From assembly GCA_051660685.1 (NCBI GenBank), contig JBOFQB010000065.1, forward strand, positions 1 to 28,526: 28,526 nucleotides of DNA. Direction: 5' to 3'. Under the pieces are notes generated by a model. It was not told where the DNA came from, did not search any database, and worked only from the letters and a program-made list of their open reading frames with translations. Each line of letters begins with the position of its first letter. The first letter of the stretch is position 1. Below, in pieces: positions 22,614-28,526 of the stretch. This DNA comes from JAVBSX01 sp051660685 (GTDB lineage Bacteria > Planctomycetota > Planctomycetia > Pirellulales > Thermoguttaceae). The position numbers were made by a program, and so were the translations under genes.

Positions 22614-23645
22614 ATGACAACTTTTCGACTGCTACTTTGCGTGCTTTGGATTGCCGTTTTGAGCGTCTTGAGTTCCGCTCAGACTTGGGATCATCGGGCG
22701 CAGAACACGGCATTGTCTAAGCCGACATTGTTTGAGCCGGAATGGTTGGACCCTCAAACATCTGTTGATTTTCGGGGACAGACGGAATTTACTTCAACGG
22801 AAAACGGCTTTGATGTCATTTACAGAGGAAAATCCCCCTCTTTCTTTCCCAAACAGTTTCAACTCCGTTTTTACGGTAATGCGTTTTACGACATTACCGA
22901 TTTAGAAACGGGTGATTGGGGCAAGGCGCGGTCCGACATGAAAGGTTTTATGGTTGGGGCGGAACTGAAACTTAAACAAACGGTTTGGGGTGTTTATTAT
23001 CAAGGGGCTTACAACGATCAGGAATGGACTGATTTTTTGAAAGAAGAGGTCAAGAATCAGGTAATCGGCTTGACATACCAAAAATTGTTTGGATTCGGGC
23101 ATTTTCTGGTCAACGTTAATGGAGGAATGGACGAATGTGCGTTTCCAACCTATTTTGATCCGGGTCTAAAATTTGACGGAAAACAGCTTAACGCTTACAC
23201 GGAGTTGGGTTTCAACGTCCCGATTGGTTTTTTGACGATCAAACCGTTTGGGGGATTGCACTACAACTATTTGCAGCATGATTCGTTGACACTTCTGGAG
23301 ACCTACGAATTTGAGAAGGAGGAATTGAACGGGTTAAACGCCTTGATTGGTGCAAGAGGGAACATGAAATGGGGCGGAGTTGGCGTTCAAGTCCGCGCAA
23401 GTTGGGTTTATAACTGTTTTAGCGGGAGTCCAACCTACAAAACATATTATGGAGGATATTCGGGTGTTATGACGCCGACACAATGGTCGGTTGTTGGAAA
23501 CACCGACCGAAACTGGTATTGGTTGGGAGCGGGCTTAAAGTGGAGTTTAGGTCAAATGTTGTCTCTTTACGCCGATTACGATATTATGCAAAACAAACAA
23601 CAGGTTTCGCATCTCTTGAGCGGGGGAATTCGGCTGAGTTTTTAG
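22614..23645 (+). CDS. Outer-membrane beta-barrel protein
   Basis: A 343-residue exported protein. A Sec signal peptide (MTTFRLLLCVLWIAVLSVLSSAQ) precedes a mature part with many alternating hydrophobic/polar strands separated by Gly/Asn/Asp turns (FYGNAFYDITD, GFMVGAELKLKQTVWGVYYQGAY, GAGLKWSLG, SLYADYDIM). It ends GGIRLSF with a terminal Phe, the usual signal for insertion by the BAM machinery. The size fits a 10-12-stranded barrel of the autotransporter-domain type without a passenger. A TTG at 22605 is in frame, but I prefer the ATG at 22614. The Shine-Dalgarno is poor. Function unknown; a channel or adhesin are both possible. Confidence 0.72.
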   Translation: MTTFRLLLCVLWIAVLSVLSSAQTWDHRAQNTALSKPTLFEPEWLDPQTSVDFRGQTEFTSTENGFDVIYRGKSPSFFPKQFQLRFYGNAFYDITDLETGDWGKARSDMKGFMVGAELKLKQTVWGVYYQGAYNDQEWTDFLKEEVKNQVIGLTYQKLFGFGHFLVNVNGGMDECAFPTYFDPGLKFDGKQLNAYTELGFNVPIGFLTIKPFGGLHYNYLQHDSLTLLETYEFEKEELNGLNALIGARGNMKWGGVGVQVRASWVYNCFSGSPTYKTYYGGYSGVMTPTQWSVVGNTDRNWYWLGAGLKWSLGQMLSLYADYDIMQNKQQVSHLLSGGIRLSF

Positions 23646-23674
23646 TTCGACTTTGCCCAACTCCGAGTAAAGAA

Positions 23675-23703
23675 TTGACAGAAAAGGCCGGTTAGGATAG
23701 ACT
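23675..23703 (+). promoter_or_regulatory. Sigma-70-type promoter for the MntR-like regulator
   Basis: A perfect -35 TTGACA (23675-23680), a 17 bp spacer and -10 TAGACT (23698-23703) lie 32 bp before the ATG of the regulator, giving a very short 5' untranslated region. Confidence 0.6.
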
Positions 23704-23734
23704 GCACTTTTGGGGTCAAAAGAGAGGTGCAAGG

Positions 23735-24118
23735 ATGAAAGTATTGGAATCGTCGGAAAATTACCTTGAAACGATCTTGGTTTTGAAAAAAAGTTCAGGC
23801 GAAGTCAAAGCCGTTGACATTGCCCGACATCTGGGGTACTCAAAGCCGAGTATCAGTGCGGCTCTGAAATTGTTAAAGCAAAATGGTTACATTACAGTTG
23901 CAGAGTCCGGTTACATCTCTTTGACAAAAGAGGGGCTTGAAATTGCCCATAAAATCTATCTGCGACACACGGTTTTGACTCAATTTCTCATTTCATTAGG
24001 TGTCTCTCCCGAAACCGCTCAAAAAGATGCCTGTAAAATCGAGCATTATCTGAGTGCAGAAAGCATGGAGCGAATTACCGCCTCTTTGGAGAAGAAGAAA
24101 GTAGGGAATGGGGAATAG
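23735..24118 (+). CDS. DtxR/MntR-family metal-responsive transcriptional regulator
   Basis: A 127-residue DNA-binding protein. The N-terminal winged helix (SSENYLETILVL residues 6-17, VKAVDIARHLGYSKPSISAALKLLKQNGYI 24-53, then the wing ESGYISLTKEG) matches MntR/IdeR proteins, and a helical dimerisation segment follows (RHTVLTQFLISLGVSPETAQKDACKIEH, 76-103). Metal ligands of the family are plausible at His77, Glu92, Cys98, Glu101 and His103. In MntR, manganese or iron binding enables repression of metal uptake genes. No metal transporter is adjacent. It lacks the SH3-like domain, as MntR does, and is slightly short. The last residues (KKKVGNGE) and the TAG stop lie within repeat element E5, so the natural C-terminus may have been replaced. 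The ATG is preceded by GAGAGG and the promoter at 23675-23703. Confidence 0.85.
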   Translation: MKVLESSENYLETILVLKKSSGEVKAVDIARHLGYSKPSISAALKLLKQNGYITVAESGYISLTKEGLEIAHKIYLRHTVLTQFLISLGVSPETAQKDACKIEHYLSAESMERITASLEKKKVGNGE

Positions 24119-24256
24119 GGGTTGAGGGGAAGAATTCGTCGTTTAGTCGCAGAACAACGTATCGCGCGTTCAGAACCTCCCATTTTAGGGTGCAGCCCCA
24201 TTAGGACATATTTTCCTCAATCCTCCTTCTTTCCTTCTACCTCCTCCATTCTTTCC
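24104..24256. repeat. 3'-end G-rich/C-rich element E5 between convergent genes
   Basis: G-runs at 24104-06, 24110-13, 24118-21 and 24126-29 overlap the final codons and TAG stop of the MntR-like gene. Repeat copy D (24140-24171) sits in the middle, and a pyrimidine-rich right flank (24214-24256) reaches to within 20 bp of the priA stop on the other strand. As in E2, transcripts from both convergent genes would enter purine-rich, G-rich sequence. Confidence 0.55.
24140..24171 (+). repeat. Dispersed hairpin repeat, copy D
   Basis: CGTTTAGTCGCAGAACAACG followed by TATCGCGCGTTC matches copies A and C; the central hairpin is degraded (AGAAC-aac-GTATC). It lies inside element E5 between convergent genes. 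Confidence 0.65.
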
Positions 24257-24274
24257 ATCAATTCCTGAACCGAT

Positions 24275-26686
24275 CTAAAGCATGTCAAGCGGGTCAATGT
24301 CAACAGTCCATTGTACGTTGCCCGGCGTTTTTAAGTTTGCGGTTGCAAGACGGATTGACCAACGCATAAATTCGGCGTTGTAGGCATGTAGATGAAGGTG
24401 AAAACGGAAGAACCCGCGCAGTTTGGCAAAGGGAGCAGGAGCAGGACCGAGCAGTCGGAATTTGGGGAGTTCCGGCAAATTGTTCTTTTGGGCGAAAAGA
24501 GGGGCTTTCTCCAACGCCCCCTTGAGTTCCCGGCCTAACTCTTTCGCAAAATTCAGCACAGTTTTTTCGTCAGGACCCCGGACAATAAAACGGCTCATTC
24601 GGGAATAGGGGGGATAACCCAAATTCCGTCGAATCGTCAATTCCTCCCCGACAAATCGACGATAATCATGTTGAACGGCTGCTAAAATCGCCGGGTGATC
24701 GGGATTAAAGGTTTGAATGATAACCCGTCCCCCTTTTTCTCCCCGACCTGTTCGTCCCGCAACTTGTGTAATCAGCAGAAATGTGCGTTCCGACGCTCGA
24801 AAATCAGGCAAATGAAGCGCGGTATCTGCGTTAATGACTCCAACAAGCGTCACGTTCGGAAAATCCAGTCCCTTTGCAATCATTTGGGTTCCAAGCAGAA
24901 TCTGGACTTTTCCTTCACGGAATTGCGACAACGCTCTTTCGTGAGAACCGCGACCTTGCATCGTGTCCGTATCCATTCTTAGTACAGAACTGTTGGGGAA
25001 TCGGGATTTTATCTCCTGTTCGAGTTTTTGAGTTCCAAATCCAAAATAGCGAATTCCGGCGAATTGGCATTTGGGACATTTTTGCGGGGCCGGAATCTGG
25101 TAATCGCAATAATGACAAAGGGCGATTTCTTCCGTTCGATGATGTGTGAGAGAAACATCACATTCGGGACATTTGACGACTTCTCCACATGCGGGACATT
25201 GGATTTGGGTTGAGAAACCGCGACGATTCAGGAGCAGAATAACCTGTTCCTGCTTGTTGACAGAAGCGTCAATTGCTCCATGTAATTGTCGGTGTACAGC
25301 CCCTAAAGTACGTCGGGACCGGACTGCTTCTCGGAGATCGACGATAGAAACAGCGGGGAGAGCGCGACCTTCGACCCGATGTTGCAGCGTAATGAGTTGG
25401 AATTCCCCTTTTTGAGCCGCATACCACGATTCGAGTGAGGGGGTTGCAGAACCGAGAAGAAGGGGGACCGATTCCTGTTCCGCCCGTTTTTGGGCAACCG
25501 TCCGAGCATGGTATCTCGGCGCGGTATCCTGCTTGAACGAACTTTCATGTTCCTCGTCGATGATAATCAGACCCAAATGAGGAACGGGCGCAAAAATGGC
25601 ACTTCGAGCACCAACAACGACTTGGACTTTTCCGCTTGTAATCCGGCTCCATTGTCGATTTCGTTCAGCGTCCGTCAAATGACTGTGTAAAACGGCAACA
25701 TGTTCAAAACGACCTCGGAATCGGGCGAGAGTTTGAGGAGTCAGGCTGATTTCGGGGACGAGGACGATTGCTTGACGACCGCTTGCAACGACGTGCTCAA
25801 TACTCTGCATGTAGACTTCCGTCTTTCCGCTCCCTGTTACTCCATGCAAAAGAAGTGTTTCCTGCTTCATTCCTTTGAGCGATTGGATGATCCGCTCCAA
25901 CGCAACCTGCTGTTCAGCATTGAGTGTATGTCGCTGTAAATCAGAGGGGTCTAACGCAACCTCAAGGTCGTTTAGCGGATTCGTTTCACGTCGGACAGTT
26001 CGGGTTCGGACAAGTCCCAACCGTTTCAGGGCCTGAATAGGAACCTGAGAACATTTGGCAGCCCGGGTCCATTCCGACAGGGAAAGGGGTTCAGGACTGT
26101 TCCGCAACACGTCCAGAACCTTCAACTGTTTCTCCGTAATCAAACCCGACCCCCGTTTGCCCGATCCAACCGGTTGTGCAATCGAGGGGATACTTTTCAA
26201 TTTGGCTATTTTCTCGACTTTTTCGCCCGCTTTTTCGTCGACGAAGAAAACCGTCGTCAATCGGGTTGCAGCATGACCGCGAACACCAGCTGGGAGCATT
26301 GCTTCAAGAACCGTTCCAAGCGGGCAAAGGTAATAATCCGCAATCCAATTCGCAAGTTGCAGCATTTTTTCCGAAAGAAGTCGTTGCGAATCAACAAGAT
26401 GTAAAATGGACTTCAATTTCCGGTACTGTTCAGCATGAACGGTTTTGACAGAGGTCCCGACACAATAACCGAGGAGAGGACGGTTTGATTTTCCAAGTGG
26501 AACCTGAATTCTCATTCCCGGTTGCAACGACGTTTCCAACGAATCAGGAATCAGATAGTCCAACACCCCGTCCAACCCGGTTGGAAAGACGACTTGAGCA
26601 AGAAGAGGTGAAAACGATTCAGCCCAATCCTGAAAAGGGTTGACAGATTGGGCGGAATCGTCCCCAAAGAGCGAGCGTTGTGACAT
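24275..26686 (-). CDS. priA: Primosomal replication restart helicase PriA
   Basis: An 803-residue superfamily 2 DNA helicase that reloads the replisome at collapsed forks. Domains: an N-terminal 3'-DNA-binding part (VVFPTGLDGVLDYLIP, VQVPLG-like strand near 61-65), a winged-helix region, and helicase lobe 1 with Walker A GVTGSGKT (282-289) and the DEEH box (377-380). Lobe 2 has two zinc sites (Cys497, 500, 506, 509, 524, 527, 537, 540) inserted, then GTQMIAKGLDFPNVTLV, QVAGRTGRG, and the C-terminal domain. All catalytic features are intact. The ATG at 26686 follows the upstream stop by one base (TAGcATG), so translation is probably coupled to the LTxxQ-type gene. A long low-identity insert near residues 150-185 is unremarkable. 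Confidence 0.96.
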   Translation of the reverse strand: MSQRSLFGDDSAQSVNPFQDWAESFSPLLAQVVFPTGLDGVLDYLIPDSLETSLQPGMRIQVPLGKSNRPLLGYCVGTSVKTVHAEQYRKLKSILHLVDSQRLLSEKMLQLANWIADYYLCPLGTVLEAMLPAGVRGHAATRLTTVFFVDEKAGEKVEKIAKLKSIPSIAQPVGSGKRGSGLITEKQLKVLDVLRNSPEPLSLSEWTRAAKCSQVPIQALKRLGLVRTRTVRRETNPLNDLEVALDPSDLQRHTLNAEQQVALERIIQSLKGMKQETLLLHGVTGSGKTEVYMQSIEHVVASGRQAIVLVPEISLTPQTLARFRGRFEHVAVLHSHLTDAERNRQWSRITSGKVQVVVGARSAIFAPVPHLGLIIIDEEHESSFKQDTAPRYHARTVAQKRAEQESVPLLLGSATPSLESWYAAQKGEFQLITLQHRVEGRALPAVSIVDLREAVRSRRTLGAVHRQLHGAIDASVNKQEQVILLLNRRGFSTQIQCPACGEVVKCPECDVSLTHHRTEEIALCHYCDYQIPAPQKCPKCQFAGIRYFGFGTQKLEQEIKSRFPNSSVLRMDTDTMQGRGSHERALSQFREGKVQILLGTQMIAKGLDFPNVTLVGVINADTALHLPDFRASERTFLLITQVAGRTGRGEKGGRVIIQTFNPDHPAILAAVQHDYRRFVGEELTIRRNLGYPPYSRMSRFIVRGPDEKTVLNFAKELGRELKGALEKAPLFAQKNNLPELPKFRLLGPAPAPFAKLRGFFRFHLHLHAYNAEFMRWSIRLATANLKTPGNVQWTVDIDPLDML

Positions 26687-26687
26687 G

Positions 26688-27629
26688 CTATTTCGCTTTT
26701 TCGGCAGAACCTTTACTCGGAAAACGACGTTTGTCCTTCGTCGGAATCAACGATTCATGGAGTCCGCTTTGTCCGGGTGTCCAAGTTGACCGACTCATAC
26801 TCCATTCTGTTGAACCCGTTGGAGATAAGGAATCCCCCTTTTTGTAAAGCGGGGGAAGAAAGTCCGGGCGAGACGCCAAAAGTTCTTCCGCCTTTTTTAA
26901 CTGTTCAGGAGTCAAAAAATCACGGAACTGTCCCCCCATTGATTCTCCGTCGTCAACCGCCCGATCCATAAGGGCCTGACCTTCTGCAATAAGGGCTTCA
27001 CGATCAGCAGCCGACATGTTAGGTCCCCCAAGTGCCGCACCTCGTTCGGCCAATTTCAAACCTTGATCGAGCATTTCCATACGCTGTTTTTCTCGTTCCT
27101 TGAAAACAGCAGTTGCCTTTTCCCGTTGTTCAGGCGTTAAATCAAGAGCCGAGAGCATTTCCTGATTCATAAGCGGGGAATTCAGACCGCCGACTGCCTG
27201 AAAAGACAACACTTTTGCTTTTTGTCGTTGTTCGGGCGTCGCAATTGCGTCAATCTGCGCTTGATATTCTTTCATCTTCTTCTGCAACTCGTCGGCAAGA
27301 GTCTGTTCAGCACCCGGTTTTCCGTCTTTGAAACTGCCGATGATTTCAGGAGCACGCCGAATCGCTTCCATTTGCATTTGTTGGGCAATTGCTTCCATTT
27401 TTTTGACCTGATCTTTGGAAAAGCCCAATTCCTCTCGTACTTCATTACTTTCGAGGGACGCCATAAAAGTTGCGGTTGTACTTCCACCTTCTGCAAGGGC
27501 TTGCGCAACCTGACGTCCAACAACGGTGATGATTCCCGGGGGGGGGATAAAACCGGGGTCTTGGGCGAAGAGAAGACTTGGGAGAGCGAGGAGGAACAAC
27601 AGGGGGGCGACGATTTTTTTTATAGACAT
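26688..27629 (-). CDS. Secreted LTxxQ/Spy-like protein
   Basis: A 313-residue exported protein. The signal peptide (MSIKKIVAPLLFLLALPSLLFA, cleavage near residue 22) leads into a mostly helical, Glu/Lys/Gln-rich protein with LTPEQ-type motifs (ATPEQ 130-134, LTPEQ 164-168, LTPEQ 239-243) and FSKDQ (70-74). This resembles periplasmic Spy/CpxP-type helical proteins that bind unfolded proteins or metals; planctomycetes have many longer versions. The frame runs open 64 codons further upstream, but the ATG at 27629 has AAGGAG eight bases before it and begins the signal peptide. A C9 tract (27538-27546) encodes Pro residues 29-31 just after the cleavage site. The stop precedes the priA start by one base. 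A promoter lies at 27724-27752. Confidence 0.78.
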   Translation of the reverse strand: MSIKKIVAPLLFLLALPSLLFAQDPGFIPPPGIITVVGRQVAQALAEGGSTTATFMASLESNEVREELGFSKDQVKKMEAIAQQMQMEAIRRAPEIIGSFKDGKPGAEQTLADELQKKMKEYQAQIDAIATPEQRQKAKVLSFQAVGGLNSPLMNQEMLSALDLTPEQREKATAVFKEREKQRMEMLDQGLKLAERGAALGGPNMSAADREALIAEGQALMDRAVDDGESMGGQFRDFLTPEQLKKAEELLASRPDFLPPLYKKGDSLSPTGSTEWSMSRSTWTPGQSGLHESLIPTKDKRRFPSKGSAEKAK

Positions 27630-27723
27630 ACGGTTTTCTCCTTGGGTGTAAGAAGATGATTGGAACCGGTTTTTTTCAAAAAGCGAGAAAGTCCGACGAC
27701 GGACAGTCGCGCAACGTAGTGTA

Positions 27724-27752
27724 AGTATACACCAAATTGTGTCCCTTTGCAA
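27724..27752 (-). promoter_or_regulatory. Sigma-70-type promoter for the secreted protein-priA unit
   Basis: On the minus strand, -35 TTGCAA (27747-27752) and -10 TATACT (27724-27729) are separated by 17 bp, about 95 bp upstream of the ATG at 27629. Confidence 0.5.
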
Positions 27753-27790
27753 AAGCAGATTGTATGCGGGGTAAAAAATTTTTTTGATGT

Positions 27791-27821
27791 CCCGTTGAGC
27801 CGCAAATACAGCGTATCTCAC
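27791..27821 (+). repeat. Dispersed hairpin repeat, copy E
   Basis: CCCGTTGAGCCGCAAATACA followed by GCGTATCTCAC, a diverged copy of the family seen at 5045, 14677 and 24140. It lies between the truncated hypothetical gene and the promoter of the secreted protein gene. Confidence 0.55.
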
Positions 27822-27842
27822 CTAAATCGAAGGTCAAATGCT

Positions 27843-28391
27843 CTACTCAAGCGGACATGTTTCGAGAGTACGAATGTTGGGCAACGTATTCGGGGGTAAA
27901 AATCGGGCAACGTCAAATTCTAAAAGCGGGACTGCTCCAGGAATGATCTTCGTAATTTCAAAACTTCTTTCCCGAGTTGTTTTACCATCCATTCTAGCAA
28001 CCGTGTTAATTTGCGACGATTTAAGAAGCGGTATTTGGCCAATTTCACTTGGAAAATACTCGTTTTGAATCGTTCGTATTATGTACTCCGATATTTCTTC
28101 AACTTCTTTCACAACCCAAAAACTATCCCGCAAGAATGTAAACTTGTTTTCAATACGACTGTTGTCTGAAAAAGTATGCAAAGTATTTACGATAACGACA
28201 TTATCTCCGTTCTCAACACCTGTTGAAATACTCATGGTCGCATCTGTGACATTCTTATACCCCGTTCTTCCGAATAACAGATACTCCATTGTATACATAT
28301 ATGCACGAAAAGGGAGAGACGGAAAAACAATATCCTCGACTGACATCTCAAGAGGTTCATCTTTGGCCCGACTTCCGTCCACAAAATAGTA
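27843..28391 (-). pseudogene. Hypothetical gene truncated at its 5' end by an insertion sequence
   Basis: The reading frame runs from the insertion-sequence boundary (about 28391) to a TAG at 27843, giving about 183 codons (LYYFVDGSRAKDEPLEM onward). There is no ATG near the boundary; a GTG at 28382 is the first possible start and has no Shine-Dalgarno. The frame continues upstream into the transposase stop codon with no room for a normal start. The product contains FPSLPFRAYMYTMEYLLFGR and a beta-rich middle (NVVIVNTLHTFS, ENKFTFLRDSFWVVKEVEE), and ends RFLPPNTLPNIRTLE. I do not recognise the family. The likely history is an intact gene whose N-terminal part was separated by the insertion. 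Expression of the remainder, perhaps from the IS, is possible but unproven. Confidence 0.55.
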
Positions 28392-28410
28392 GAGCCTATT
28401 TCATAACCGT
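28392..28410 (-). repeat. Probable terminal inverted repeat of the IS element (one end)
   Basis: GAGCCTATTTCATAACCGT lies at the junction and contains the transposase stop (TCA on this strand, 28401-28403). IS5-type elements commonly end in GAG-CCT/TCT-rich repeats with the stop close to the end. The other end is outside the window, so the repeat and the target duplication cannot be confirmed. Confidence 0.45.
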
Positions 28411-28526
28411 CTGAGAGCGATCATGGCACAAGCTGTTTGTAAATAGGCGTTAAACATTGATATTTTATGATCGTAACGAACTACCAAACGTCGAAAATCC
28501 TGTATCCACGAAATCGTTCGCTCGAT
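28401..28526 (-). mobile_element. IS5-type transposase, C-terminal fragment at the window edge
   Basis: The last 126 bases read on the minus strand give 41 codons and a TGA. They start with ERTISWIQDFRRLVVRYD and end ACAMIALRRL. This is the typical C-terminus of IS5-family DDE transposases, in which the Glu of the ERT/ERTF motif is the third catalytic acid. The following lines of Phe-Arg-Arg-Leu and Arg-Tyr-Asp-x-Lys are conserved family features. The rest of the element lies beyond the window. Confidence 0.8.

Noticed and set aside
27630..27821. N-terminal extension of the secreted LTxxQ protein (64 more codons)
   Set aside because: It would bury the signal peptide and cross the likely promoter; the ATG at 27629 has a strong Shine-Dalgarno.

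Overview
The window is a stretch of bacterial chromosome, most likely from a planctomycete (Planctomycetota, possibly a lower-GC Pirellulales-type or gut-associated lineage). This rests on recalled protein families rather than a marker gene. The clues are: a membrane protein with a 'VAEYLD...LESDVLLAEL' domain familiar from planctomycete proteins; an octahaem cytochrome lipoprotein fused to HEAT and TPR repeats; a DapL-type diaminopimelate aminotransferase; a Tat-exported sugar-isomerase-like TIM barrel; and several secreted or lipoprotein hypotheticals. Genes change strand often and most stand alone or in groups of two or three. No rRNA, tRNA or CRISPR array was seen.

Layout: 1-878 (+) holds the end of a possible upstream gene and a family 2 glycosyltransferase. 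917-8679 (-) holds the octahaem cytochrome, an AEC-family carrier, an NCS1 permease, and a compact three-gene unit (single-pass membrane protein plus two very small ORFs). 9094-12759 (+) holds an unknown acidic protein and NAD-dependent DNA ligase LigA. 12904-14475 (-) is a secreted Ser/Thr/Pro-rich protein. 15046-16817 (+) has a ferredoxin-nitroreductase fusion and a Tat-exported TIM barrel. 16970-20337 (-) has DapL, a small lipoprotein and a GtrB-like membrane glycosyltransferase. 20600-24118 (+) has a fucose/arabinose-isomerase-like enzyme, an outer-membrane beta-barrel and a DtxR/MntR-type regulator. 24275-27629 (-) has helicase PriA, apparently translationally coupled to an upstream secreted LTxxQ-type protein. 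The right end (27843-28526) is a hypothetical gene cut off at its 5' end by an IS5-type insertion sequence, of which only the transposase C-terminus lies in the window.

Most proteins are housekeeping or ordinary accessory functions, and I see no obvious new multi-gene defence or biosynthetic system. The unexplained structure is between the genes. (i) G-rich/C-rich tracts sit at the 3' ends of genes and often supply or follow the stop codon, with quadruplex-type G-runs. (ii) A dispersed ~30-34 nt hairpin repeat has at least five copies, with compensatory changes. (iii) A cluster of two further hairpin families lies at 10262-10521. (iv) A cloverleaf-like nested inverted repeat lies between two convergent genes (16839-16924). 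(v) Two strong intrinsic terminators stand downstream of no recognised gene (8911-8962 and 19097-19155), which suggests small RNAs or an attenuated leader. Two short genes (57 and 64 codons) also form a tidy micro-operon.
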